Assembly: GCF_003352045.1 (NCBI RefSeq)
Contig: NZ_CP025815.1
Location: 1,550,001 to 1,614,000, forward strand
Origin: Sulfitobacter sp. JL08
Lineage (GTDB): Bacteria; Pseudomonadota; Alphaproteobacteria; Rhodobacterales; Rhodobacteraceae
Direction: 5' to 3'
DNA: 64,000 nucleotides
Shown here: positions 35,052 through 42,990 of the stretch, piece by piece
Layout: the number at the start of each line of letters is the position of its first letter
Position numbering within the stretch: position 1 is the stretch's first letter
Position numbers and translations under genes: made by a program
Notes under the pieces: generated by a model
Database searches by the model: none
What the model was told of the DNA's origin: nothing
The model's input: the letters and a program-made list of their open reading frames with translations, nothing else

Positions 35052-36101
35052 TCAGTTGCGCGGACGCGGCAGATAGATGGTGTCACCCCATGTTTTGTAA
35101 CCCGCACGGAATTCCTGAAGATCGGCCCAGACTTCTGCGAAATAGGCATCTTCGGCAGCCAGTTCGGCGGCCACTTCGTTCCATGTCGCTTCGAATGTCG
35201 CCAGGATTTCAGCATCCCAGACCTTGATGTTCACGCCGTTGTTTTCGGCGTTGTCGATCATCGCGGCATAGTTCTTGGCTTCGCCTTCGGCATAGTTGGT
35301 CGTGATGTTGGCAAGGCAGGCCACTTCGATCTGTTTCTGGCTGCGTTCGTCCAGACCATCCCAGACGTCTTTGTTCACCAGCAGTTCAAACATCGTTGCG
35401 GGCTGGTGCCAGCCGGGGAAGTAGTTGTATTTCGCGATGTTGTGAAAGCCCAGACGCGCATCGATCAGCGGCATCGAGAATTCTGTCGCATCAATCGCGC
35501 CACGCTCCAGCGCGGGGAAGATATCGCCCGCCGCCAGCAGTGACGTGGATACGCCCAGACGCTGCATCACTTCGGCACCAAGGCCGAAAAAGCGCATGTT
35601 CAACCCTTCCAGATCCGAGATCGAGTTGATTTCGTTTTTGAACCAACCGGATGTTTCCGGTGCGATGATACCGCAGGGCATGACGTGGACGTTATAGCCT
35701 GCTTCGTCATACATGCGCTGGAACAGTGTGTGGCCGTCATCATACAGCATCCACGCCAGGAATTCGCCCGCTTCGGGGCCGAACGGAACGGCGGCAAACA
35801 GCGACGCAGCGGTGATTTTGCCCTGCCAGTAGCCGGATGTCGCGTAAGATGCGTCAACCGATCCGTTTGATACGGCATCAAGCGCTTCCAGTGTCGGAAC
35901 CAGTTCGCCCGGATCGAAATGTTCGAATTCCACGCCTTCGGAAATGCTGTTTATCTTTTCGACAAAATCAACGCCGGCGGTGCCCAGGATCGGCAGGTTT
36001 TTCCCGAACGACGACGTCATTTCGATGACCTCTTGCGCCGATGCAACATTTGCAACCGATAGGGCGGCAACAGCTGTCGCGGTATAAAGATGGTATTTCA
36101 T
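35052..36101 (-). CDS. TRAP transporter substrate-binding protein (TakP-like)
   Basis: 349 aa with a Sec signal peptide ending ASA near residue 22. The segment LNMRFFGLGAEVMQRLG carries the carboxylate-binding Arg, and GAIDATEFSMPLIDARLGF matches the TakP/lactate-binding branch of DctP proteins, which bind 2-oxoacids or lactate, often as metal complexes. First gene of the leftward P-Q-M operon; a set of inverted repeats precedes it. Confidence 0.88.
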   Translation of the reverse strand: MKYHLYTATAVAALSVANVASAQEVIEMTSSFGKNLPILGTAGVDFVEKINSISEGVEFEHFDPGELVPTLEALDAVSNGSVDASYATSGYWQGKITAASLFAAVPFGPEAGEFLAWMLYDDGHTLFQRMYDEAGYNVHVMPCGIIAPETSGWFKNEINSISDLEGLNMRFFGLGAEVMQRLGVSTSLLAAGDIFPALERGAIDATEFSMPLIDARLGFHNIAKYNYFPGWHQPATMFELLVNKDVWDGLDERSQKQIEVACLANITTNYAEGEAKNYAAMIDNAENNGVNIKVWDAEILATFEATWNEVAAELAAEDAYFAEVWADLQEFRAGYKTWGDTIYLPRPRN

Positions 36102-36122
36102 GGTGTCCTCCCAGACTAGTTG

Positions 36123-36211
36123 GACTCCCCCAGGGAGTCTTTGGTAAAATATGTTTACCAGTTTATGCAGTATCGGGTATGCCCGATTTTGTGAATACCC
36201 ACTAATGGGTA
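36123..36211. promoter_or_regulatory. Four short inverted repeats upstream of the TakP-like gene
   Basis: In the 338-bp spacer between the TRAP and phoX genes four perfect dyads follow one another: GACTCCC/GGGAGTC (36123-36139), TGGTAAA/TTTACCA (36142-36160, 5-nt spacer), ATCGGG/CCCGAT (36172-36187) and TACCCA/TGGGTA (36196-36211). The second resembles operators of FadR-type GntR regulators (TGGT...ACCA). They sit 20-110 bp before the TRAP start, where its promoter must be. No regulator gene adjoins. The rest of the spacer, 36212-36380, shows no feature I can support. Confidence 0.5.
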
Positions 36212-36380
36212 GAATGCGCAGGCTGATAGCGGCGCAGGGGCATGTTAATTAAAAAAGGACACGGTGCGGCGTGGGTATGGCTTGTTTTTCCGGGGAACTG
36301 CCGGAAGGTGCTTTGTTACCGCGACCGGGGTGCAATAGCCGGTTTTGCCAGCATCGGATTGATCGCGTCTACAGCGCACA

Positions 36381-36411
36381 TAAAAACGGGGCCCCGGCGA
36401 ACCGGAGCCCC
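36381..36411 (-). terminator. Rho-independent terminator of phoX
   Basis: Read on the minus strand, GGGGCTCCGG and CCGGGGCCCC form a 10-bp stem with one mismatch around a stable TTCG tetraloop, followed by GTTTTTA. It lies about 30 bp after the phoX stop. Confidence 0.88.
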
Positions 36412-36439
36412 TTTACACACTCGCCACCAACACACCTCT

Positions 36440-38461
36440 TTAAATGGCGATCTTGCCGCCACCCTGTTTGGTCACCACCAGAACCGACGGGCGCGGCGGC
36501 ATGCCGTCCGCAAAGTCGGGCCAGCGCGTCGCCGGATCTTCAAAGGTCGAATCCCTCTCGAACCCCTTGAAATCCTTGGTTCCGTCCGTGCCCGGATGCT
36601 GGACGGCCAGAAACAGGGTTTCGCTGTCGTCGCTAAAGTACGGGCCGCACAGTTCGCCGCCAACGGGGCAGCGGAAGAACAGTTTGGAATGGCCGCGCAA
36701 GGCGCCTTCGGTCTCAAGGCTGTAAAGCCCGTCAGACTTCATGGTCTTGCCCCAGCTTGATCCCTGATCTGTCGAAATCCAAAGCCGCCCGTCCGCGTCA
36801 AAGGCGCAGTTGTCGGGGGATCCGAACCAGCCGTTTGCAGATGTTTCAGGGTTCCATTGTGCACCCACCTCGGCAATCGATGGATCACCGCATTTGACCA
36901 GGATCGACCACGTGCCCGTAGTGGCCGCATGATCTCCGTTGGCTTCCTTGATTTCGATGATGTGGCCAAAACTGCTTTCTGCGCGCGGGTTGGCGGCGTT
37001 GACCTGTTCGGCCGTGCGCCGGGTATTGTTGGTCAGCATGATATAGGCGGTGCCATCGCCGCGCGGCTGTGCATCTTCGGGGCGGTCCATCGGCGTGGCG
37101 CCCAGCAGATCTGCGGCCAGACGCGCATCAATCATCACGTCACCCTGATCGTTAAAGCCGTTTTCTGCCGTCAACGGGCCGGTGCCATGCACCAGCGGCA
37201 ACCACGTGATCGTGCCGTCTTCGTCAAACCGCGCGGCATATAATGTGCCATCCGACAGCAGCGCGGAATTGGCGGCCGCGTCATCCCCCACCGTTCCGGC
37301 AGAAACGTATTTGTACTGGTAATCGAACCGGTTGTCGTCGCCGGTATAGATCACCAGATGCCCGTCCTTGGATACGGTGGTTTCCGCGCCTTCATGGCGG
37401 AACCGGCCAAGGGCTGTGTGTTTGACAGGGCGCGCATCCGGATTGCGCGGATCAACCTCGACAATCCAGCCAAAACGGTTTGCCTCGTTGGGATCCTTGT
37501 CGATGTCAAAGCGGTCGTAATATTTGCCCCACGCGTACCACATGCCGGGCACACCGTAGCGTTTCATCGACGCCGCCTGCGGTTGGGCGGACAGGTCGGG
37601 CTTGCCTTCGGCGTCACGCGTTTCGGTCCAGAAATAACCGTGGAAATTTTCCTCGGCCATCAGGTAGGTGCCCCAAGGTGTCATGCCGCCGGCGCAATTG
37701 TTCAGGGTGCCGATGATCGTCATGCCATCCGGGTCGGCAGTGGTTTTCATACGTTCGTGGCCCGCGGCAGGCCCTGAAACCGTCATTTCCGTGTTCAGCG
37801 GGGTGATACGCCGGTTCATCTTTCCGTCGCGCACGACGCTCCATTTTCCGGCTGCGTCTTTCGCAATCTCGACAATTGTGCCGCCATGCGCGGCCATTTC
37901 GATATCCACCAGTTCCTTGGTCATACCGGCAAAATCCTGTTTGTCCTGGCGGCCAAGACCGGGGAACATCACCTCTTCATTGGTATATTCGTGATTGACG
38001 CACAACAACCCGCGCCCCGGTTCCAGTTCGGTATATCCGACATAGTCGTTGTTATATCCGAACTGTTTCAACTGCGCCTCGACCGTCTGATTCATCGGGT
38101 CGAAATCGGGCGCATCGGCTGTAATCGGGTCGCCCCAGCGCAACAGAACATCGGCATCATACCCTGCGGCAATGTGATGTGTTTCGTCATTGCCCCATGT
38201 CAGTTCGTCAAAGTTGTAGCGGCCTTTGCCGGACATGGCGGATGCCTGTTTCGGGGCGATTATCGCAGATGTTCCGAACAGGGCGGTCGTCGCCGACACA
38301 CCCAATATCCCCTTGAGCATGTCGCGGCGGCCGTACCTTGCATTGATCACGTCGCCAATGGTGCGGGTCAGATTGGGGTTTGTCGGGATATCGTCAAATG
38401 CTTCAAAGGCTTCGGCTTTGTTTCCGTGCTGGGGATCGTCGATAATGGATTTACGGCTCAT
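36440..38461 (-). CDS. phoX: PhoX-family alkaline phosphatase
   Basis: 673 aa calcium/iron-type alkaline phosphatase (DUF839 family) that releases phosphate from organic phosphoesters outside the cytoplasm. A Tat signal is visible at R45-R46 (YGRRDMLKGILG) after a 40-residue polar leader, as is usual in PhoX. The start with AAAGGTG upstream was chosen; a 24-residue extension is possible but has no ribosome site. Family segments such as ELEPGRGLLCVNHEY, NNCAGGMTPWGTYLMAEE and FGSPDNCAFDADGRLWISTDQG are intact. A candidate PHO box lies upstream. Confidence 0.95.
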   Translation of the reverse strand: MSRKSIIDDPQHGNKAEAFEAFDDIPTNPNLTRTIGDVINARYGRRDMLKGILGVSATTALFGTSAIIAPKQASAMSGKGRYNFDELTWGNDETHHIAAGYDADVLLRWGDPITADAPDFDPMNQTVEAQLKQFGYNNDYVGYTELEPGRGLLCVNHEYTNEEVMFPGLGRQDKQDFAGMTKELVDIEMAAHGGTIVEIAKDAAGKWSVVRDGKMNRRITPLNTEMTVSGPAAGHERMKTTADPDGMTIIGTLNNCAGGMTPWGTYLMAEENFHGYFWTETRDAEGKPDLSAQPQAASMKRYGVPGMWYAWGKYYDRFDIDKDPNEANRFGWIVEVDPRNPDARPVKHTALGRFRHEGAETTVSKDGHLVIYTGDDNRFDYQYKYVSAGTVGDDAAANSALLSDGTLYAARFDEDGTITWLPLVHGTGPLTAENGFNDQGDVMIDARLAADLLGATPMDRPEDAQPRGDGTAYIMLTNNTRRTAEQVNAANPRAESSFGHIIEIKEANGDHAATTGTWSILVKCGDPSIAEVGAQWNPETSANGWFGSPDNCAFDADGRLWISTDQGSSWGKTMKSDGLYSLETEGALRGHSKLFFRCPVGGELCGPYFSDDSETLFLAVQHPGTDGTKDFKGFERDSTFEDPATRWPDFADGMPPRPSVLVVTKQGGGKIAI

Positions 38462-38533
38462 AAGGCACCTTTTGCTGGCTGGCGGTCCGGCAGATCGGAC
38501 CGTATGGAATTGCCAGCATTCTGACTGTGACAA

Positions 38534-38551
38534 ATGACAGGGCGGTGACGC
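38534..38551 (-). promoter_or_regulatory. Candidate PHO box upstream of phoX
   Basis: On the minus strand the half-sites GCGTCAC and CTGTCAT are spaced with the 11-bp period of PhoB sites (consensus CTGTCAT-N4-CTGTCAT). The second half is exact and the first matches at five of seven bases. The site is 73 bp before the phoX start, as expected for PhoB activation during phosphate limitation. Confidence 0.6.
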
Positions 38552-38567
38552 GTTTGTAACACCGATA

Positions 38568-39626
38568 TTATTCTGCCAGAGAAAAGCCCGTGATCAGCTG
38601 GCGCAGTCCCAGTGCGGCACCGGCAATGATCGCAATCATGGTCACCGGCGCGCCAAAGGCAAGCACGCTGAACGCCGAAAGGCCCTGACCAACGGTGCAT
38701 CCGATCGCGATGACGGCACCGGCCCCCATAATGGCCGCACCGATGATCTGGCGGCGCAATTCGCGCGGGTCATCGCAGGCCTCCCATCTGAAATGGCCCT
38801 TGATCAGGGAACCGATGAACGCGCCGATCCACACCCCGGCCACGGACCCCACCGCAAACGAAATCGTGCGTGTGCCGCCCGTCATCGCATATAGGATGGT
38901 TTCACCCAGCGGCGCGGAATAGGAATGCGACACAACCTGATTGGCCTCAAACCCGTTGGCTGCAACCCATGCGGTGCCGGCCCACCCGCTGATGATCGCC
39001 AGCCCGACAATGGCGGCCCAGATTATCGAAGAGGGGGCCGCCCGAAACGTCTGTGACATCAGCGCACCGGCGCACAGGCACAGGCCGATGGTGATCCCGA
39101 TACCCGTTACGGACAGGCCGGACAACCCCGCCAGCGCGTGCGCAATTCCAGGAGGAGTGCTGCCCACAACAGGTGTCTGGTGAAACATCCAGTCGCGCAA
39201 CGGGGCCAGTGGCCCCGCCAGAACCACATAGGTCGAAATGCCCATGACAAGCACGATCACGAAAGACCGCAGATCGCCGCCGCCCAGCCGGGCAATGGCG
39301 CCAAAGCCGCAATTTCCCGACAGGGCCATGCCATAACCGAACATCAAACCCCCGACGACCGAAGCCATCGGCATCCACTGGATCGACAAATAAAACGTGT
39401 CGGTACCGATCAGCCACCCGGAGCCCATCAGGGCAAAGCTGCCGGTGATCGCGACCCCGATGGCCAGCAGCCACATGCGCATGCGCACATCCGACCCTCC
39501 ATAGAGCATGTCTTCGATCGCGCCCAAGGTGCAAAACCGGCCCAGCCGCGCGGCAAGACCCAGCAGCACGCCACCCAAAAGCCCGACTGCAGCCATCCAT
39601 TGAGGTTCTGACAAAAGTTCAAACAT
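38568..39626 (-). CDS. soxT: SoxT-type YeeE/YedE sulfur transporter
   Basis: 352 aa inner-membrane protein of the YeeE/YedE (TsuA-like) family with about nine to ten helices. Conserved cysteines lie in the three motifs RFCTLGAIED (C32), SGNCGFGAI and GCTVGQG, which line the thiosulfate path in TsuA. It has a GGAGGG ribosome site. It ends the leftward sox operon after soxR and is likely to carry thiosulfate or another sulfur compound that SoxR or cytoplasmic steps need. Confidence 0.88.
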   Translation of the reverse strand: MFELLSEPQWMAAVGLLGGVLLGLAARLGRFCTLGAIEDMLYGGSDVRMRMWLLAIGVAITGSFALMGSGWLIGTDTFYLSIQWMPMASVVGGLMFGYGMALSGNCGFGAIARLGGGDLRSFVIVLVMGISTYVVLAGPLAPLRDWMFHQTPVVGSTPPGIAHALAGLSGLSVTGIGITIGLCLCAGALMSQTFRAAPSSIIWAAIVGLAIISGWAGTAWVAANGFEANQVVSHSYSAPLGETILYAMTGGTRTISFAVGSVAGVWIGAFIGSLIKGHFRWEACDDPRELRRQIIGAAIMGAGAVIAIGCTVGQGLSAFSVLAFGAPVTMIAIIAGAALGLRQLITGFSLAE

Positions 39627-39664
39627 CGCCGCAACCCTCCCCCAGGTCCGGTGCTGGGACTTTT

Positions 39665-40000
39665 CTAGTCCGTGGCGCAGAACAATTCGTACACCACTTC
39701 CAGAATTTTGCGAGGCCGGTCATCTGCGAGGCGGTAAAAAATCGTCTTTCCGTCCCGGCGGGGGATCACCAGACCCTCCAGCCGCAGACGCGATAATTGC
39801 TGGGATACGGCCGCTTGGCGCGCTGACAGCAAATCTTCCAGCTCGGTCACGGATTTTTCGCCCGACACCAGATGGCACAGGATCATAAGGCGGCCTTCGT
39901 GGCTGATCGCCTTCAGGAAATTGGACGCATTGGTTGCGTTTTCGACCATCTGGTCCATTTCTTCATCGGAAATGTCGGCGCTGAATTCAGGCAACCCCAT
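39665..40000 (-). CDS. soxR: SoxR, ArsR-family (per)sulfide-responsive repressor
   Basis: 111 aa ArsR/SmtB winged-helix repressor. C42 (MILCHLV) and C108 (ELFCATD) occupy the positions of the two cysteines that form a tetrasulfide link in BigR/SqrR-type sensors, so the protein should respond to reactive sulfur and not to metal. The HTH is about residues 50-72 (TELEDLLSARQAAVSQQLSR). ATTC-N8-GAAT sites, the motif of this group, occur before soxX and soxC. Confidence 0.92.
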   Translation of the reverse strand: MGLPEFSADISDEEMDQMVENATNASNFLKAISHEGRLMILCHLVSGEKSVTELEDLLSARQAAVSQQLSRLRLEGLVIPRRDGKTIFYRLADDRPRKILEVVYELFCATD

Positions 40001-40033
40001 GGCGATTATTCCTTTGTCCTCTGTCGCTGCGCC

Positions 40034-40534
40034 CTAGAACGCAATCTGGTCTTCAATCGCGTCTATTCCGGCCTGTGCACATTCATCGTCAAGATCAGGG
40101 CCGGGTGCGCCGGAAACTCCTATACCAGCCACCATGGAACCGCCACCTTCATATACGACAAGGCCGCCACCCAAAGGTAACGCTTCGGTGAGGTGGCGAA
40201 TGCCGGATGAAATTTCGCCCGCTTGCGTCGTGACGGCCAGTTCGGTTGTACCTGTGCGGAACGACACGGCGGTCCATGCCTTGCGCCGTGATGTTTCATA
40301 AACATGTGCTCCGGCAAAGCGGTCACGTACAAAGACCTGCGGCAACCCGAAGCGGTCAACCACCGTAACGCCAACCTGATATCCCATGGCGCGGCAGGCC
40401 AGCATGGCGGCATCGGCCATTTCTGCCGCCACTTCGGGCTTCAGAACCTGAAATTCCACAAAGGCGTTGTTATCATCCGCGAAGGCGGGGGTGGCGCAGA
40501 ACAGTGCGGCGGCAAAAGCCATAAATTTTTTCAT
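40034..40534 (-). CDS. Secreted GlcG/HbpS (DUF336) heme-binding-like protein
   Basis: 166 aa with a Sec signal peptide (cleavage after AFA near residue 19) and a GlcG/HbpS domain: ACRAMGYQVGVTVVDRFGLPQVFVRD and the GGG/GVSGAPG segments of that family (quoted in part). It overlaps soxS by 4 nt and lies before soxR, so it is a member of the leftward sox operon. Homologues are found in sox and glycolate loci without a proven role; heme or cobalamin binding or redox sensing has been suggested. Function here is unknown. Confidence 0.78.
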   Translation of the reverse strand: MKKFMAFAAALFCATPAFADDNNAFVEFQVLKPEVAAEMADAAMLACRAMGYQVGVTVVDRFGLPQVFVRDRFAGAHVYETSRRKAWTAVSFRTGTTELAVTTQAGEISSGIRHLTEALPLGGGLVVYEGGGSMVAGIGVSGAPGPDLDDECAQAGIDAIEDQIAF

Positions 40535-40902
40535 GATCCTGTCTCTCCTGTATAATTTGTATGGGCGCGCAACATGTCGTCCAGCAGCGGCCAGAAAAAG
40601 TTTTCGCCGGGATATCCTTCGATCCGTGCCACTTCCTGCCCGTCCTTGATCAGTACGAACGTCGGTGTGAACGTCACGCGGCGCGCATAGGTCAGATCAT
40701 CAGGTTTTGCCCGCAGATCAACGCGGCGCAATGGCGCAAACTGGCCTTCCGGCGTGTTCGGATAGGCGGGCGCAATCTCTTCGTTCCAGGCCTGACACCA
40801 ATGGCATCCGGGTTGTTCGACCATGACCAGTTCAAACGCCCGAACAGCCCCCGCAGCGATCATCAAAATCGCGATACACAGCGTGGTTTGAAGAATTTTC
40901 AT
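40531..40902 (-). CDS. soxS: SoxS, periplasmic thioredoxin
   Basis: 123 aa with an N-terminal signal/anchor segment and a thioredoxin active site C33-H-W-C36 (PGCHWCQAW). The start giving MKILQTT is chosen; a 20-residue in-frame extension lacks signal features. In Sox systems SoxS keeps the SoxY swinging-arm cysteine reduced and so reactivates SoxYZ. It is the first gene of the leftward operon, divergent from soxV, which supplies its electrons. Confidence 0.9.
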   Translation of the reverse strand: MKILQTTLCIAILMIAAGAVRAFELVMVEQPGCHWCQAWNEEIAPAYPNTPEGQFAPLRRVDLRAKPDDLTYARRVTFTPTFVLIKDGQEVARIEGYPGENFFWPLLDDMLRAHTNYTGETGS

Positions 40903-40939
40903 GATGCGGCCAAATAGCGATTGCGTTTTATAATACATA

Positions 40940-40955
40940 ATTTGAATATGTGAAT
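40940..40955 (-). promoter_or_regulatory. Weaker SoxR-type site in the soxS-soxV divergent region
   Basis: On the minus strand the 16-mer begins ATTCACAT, identical to the first half of the site before soxX, and ends AAAT where the motif expects GAAT. It lies in the 89-bp spacer between divergent starts, so it could serve both operons and autoregulate soxR. Inferred from motif match. Confidence 0.4.
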
Positions 40956-40991
40956 AGATCAAGCTGAACAGTGTCAGCGTGAAAGGGAACC

Positions 40992-41729
40992 ATGTTCGAT
41001 ATTACATTTGCCGGGGCAATGCTGGCAGGGCTGCTGAGTTTCTTTACGCCCTGCATTTTGCCGATGGTTCCGTTCTATCTGTCCTATATGGGTGGTCTGT
41101 CGGTCAGCGAATTGCGCGAAGACGGCGCAATCGCCACAGGCGCACAGCGGCGTTTGTTTGTCTCGTCGTTGTTTTTCGCGCTTGGCGTTAGCACCATCTT
41201 TGTCTTACTCGGCATGGGCGCGACCGCACTGGGGCAGGCTTTTGGTGCCTATCTGGATCAACTGACCTATGTCGCCGCCGCCATTCTGATCGTGTTCGGC
41301 CTGCATTTTCTGGGCATCGTAAAAGTGCCGTTTCTTTACCGCGAAGCAAAACTGGAAAGCAGCGCCGCCCCCAGCACGGTCATCGGCGCCTATCTGATGG
41401 GGCTGGCCTTTGGTTTTGGCTGGACCCCCTGTGTTGGTCCGGCCCTTGCATCGATCCTGATGATCGCCAGCGGCATGGGCGATATCTGGCGCGGCGGATT
41501 GCTGTTGCTGGTCTATGGCCTGTCGATGACCGCACCGTTTGTCATCGCGGCCCTGTTCGCGAAACCGTTTCTGGCATGGGTCCAGCGCAACCGCCGCTTC
41601 ATGCCATATGTCGAAAAGGCAATGGGCGTCATGCTGATCGTCTTTGCCATTCTGATACTGACCAATAGCGTGACGGTCATCGCCGACGCGATGATCCGTT
41701 GGTTCCCGTCTTTCAGCACGCTTGGATAA
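40992..41729 (+). CDS. soxV: SoxV, CcdA-family membrane thiol-disulfide transporter
   Basis: 245 aa with six predicted membrane helices. C21 (FFTPCILP) and C147 (WTPCVGP) are the paired redox cysteines of CcdA/DsbD-beta proteins that carry electrons from cytoplasmic thioredoxin to the periplasm. It leads the rightward sox operon and is followed by soxW, its usual partner. Confidence 0.93.
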   Translation: MFDITFAGAMLAGLLSFFTPCILPMVPFYLSYMGGLSVSELREDGAIATGAQRRLFVSSLFFALGVSTIFVLLGMGATALGQAFGAYLDQLTYVAAAILIVFGLHFLGIVKVPFLYREAKLESSAAPSTVIGAYLMGLAFGFGWTPCVGPALASILMIASGMGDIWRGGLLLLVYGLSMTAPFVIAALFAKPFLAWVQRNRRFMPYVEKAMGVMLIVFAILILTNSVTVIADAMIRWFPSFSTLG

Positions 41730-41752
41730 GGCGACACCAAAAGGAGGAAGAA

Positions 41753-42331
41753 ATGAAACATCTGCTTGCGGGCGCTATCGCCCTGATCATGGCCCTTCCG
41801 CTCGGGGCTGCCGAACTGGGCGATGACGGCCTGCACAAAACCCCGTGGATGCGCGACACGTTCAAAGATCTGCGCGAAGATCTGGAAGAGGCGAATGCCG
41901 AAGGCAAACGGCTGGTCCTGTTCTTTGAACAGCGCGGTTGCAGCTATTGTGCCAAGATGCACAAAGAGGTGTTCCCCCGCGAAGACGTGTCTTCCTACAT
42001 TGAAGACAATTACTTTGTCGTTCAGTTAAACCTGCATGGCGACATCGAAGTGACGGATTTCGACGGCGAGACGCTGCCGGAAAGCGACATGGCGCGCAAA
42101 TGGGGGATTCTGTTTACCCCGACCATCATGTTCATCGACGAAGAGGTTGCAGACGGTGTATCCGCCAAGCAAGCCGCGGTCGCAGTCATGCCCGGTGCCT
42201 TTTCGGCAGGAACCACGCTGGATATGTTCACCTGGGTGAACGAAAAACGCTATGCCCTTGATGGTGATGAAGATTTTCAGCGCTACCACGCGCGCCGCAT
42301 TCAGGAACGCAGCGATGGAAGCACCGATTGA
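41753..42331 (+). CDS. soxW: SoxW, periplasmic thioredoxin
   Basis: 192 aa with a signal peptide of about 19 residues (LPLGAA) and active site C63-S-Y-C66 (RGCSYCAKMH), plus the cis-Pro region FTPTIMFID. AAGGAGGA lies at ideal distance from the ATG; a longer in-frame start would overlap soxV. It accepts electrons from SoxV and passes them to periplasmic Sox thiols. Confidence 0.92.
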   Translation: MKHLLAGAIALIMALPLGAAELGDDGLHKTPWMRDTFKDLREDLEEANAEGKRLVLFFEQRGCSYCAKMHKEVFPREDVSSYIEDNYFVVQLNLHGDIEVTDFDGETLPESDMARKWGILFTPTIMFIDEEVADGVSAKQAAVAVMPGAFSAGTTLDMFTWVNEKRYALDGDEDFQRYHARRIQERSDGSTD

Positions 42332-42363
42332 ACGGGCGCGAGACGCGACAAAAATACTCATTC

Positions 42364-42379
42364 ATTCACATCAATGAAT
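42364..42379 (+). promoter_or_regulatory. SoxR-type operator before soxX
   Basis: ATTC and GAAT are spaced by exactly eight bases, the ATTC-N8-GAAT motif described for SqrR/BigR-type ArsR repressors. The site lies inside a wider perfect dyad (ATTCATT/AATGAAT, 42360-42379), about 87 bp before soxX and 30 bp after soxW. This implies a SoxR-controlled internal promoter for soxXYZA. Confidence 0.75.
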
Positions 42380-42465
42380 TTGTTGTTGCATCCTGAACGT
42401 CCGGTAGCCTACGGTATACACATTGCTGTCACAGCCATCCAGAAGAGACAGCCAAGGGAGGAACT

Positions 42466-42939
42466 ATGAGGTTTTCATCTTTGACATTTGCGGCCTGCAT
42501 TGCAGCAGCAGGGGCCGTATCTGCCGCAGAAGGCATTGCACCGGGCGATGTGTCCTATGACGACGGTGCCGTTGCAGCATCGCTTAGCGGGGCCGCAGGA
42601 GATGCGGAAAACGGACGTTCGGTCATGACGAACCGCGGGTTGGGCAATTGCATTGCCTGCCACGAAGTCACCGCGTTGAAAGATGCGCCGTTTCACGGCG
42701 AAGTCGGGCCACCGCTTGATGGTGCCGCAGACCGTTGGAGCGAAGCGGAACTGCGCGGCATCGTGGCCAATGCCAAGATGACATTTGACGGCAGCGTAAT
42801 GCCCGCGTTCTACAAGACCAGCGGATTTATCCGCCCCGGCGATGGCTATACCGGCGACGCAGCCACCTCGATCGAACCGATCCTGTCGGCACAGGACGTG
42901 GAAGATGTGGTCGCCTTTCTGATGACACTGAAGGAATAA
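42466..42939 (+). CDS. soxX: SoxX, monoheme cytochrome c
   Basis: 157 aa with a signal peptide ending VSA near residue 20 and one heme site C62-I-A-C65-H66. A Met in GSVMPAFYK is the probable distal ligand. With SoxA it forms the SoxXA complex that couples thiosulfate oxidatively to the SoxY cysteine. It has an AGGGAGGA ribosome site. Confidence 0.95.
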   Translation: MRFSSLTFAACIAAAGAVSAAEGIAPGDVSYDDGAVAASLSGAAGDAENGRSVMTNRGLGNCIACHEVTALKDAPFHGEVGPPLDGAADRWSEAELRGIVANAKMTFDGSVMPAFYKTSGFIRPGDGYTGDAATSIEPILSAQDVEDVVAFLMTLKE

Positions 42940-42990
42940 CAGCGCCTTTCATACAGGCGCAACGCAAACCCGAGATTAAGGAGACGAGAT

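Noticed and set aside
36242-36760. A plus-strand frame of 172 codons crossing the spacer and the 3' end of phoX
   Set aside because: It runs antisense through phoX and the phoX terminator, has no ribosome-binding site and resembles no known protein.
38520-38540. A closely spaced TGTCA repeat (7-bp period) beside the phoX PHO box
   Set aside because: PhoB half-sites repeat every 11 bp; the 7-bp spacing does not fit, so only the 11-bp-spaced pair was kept.
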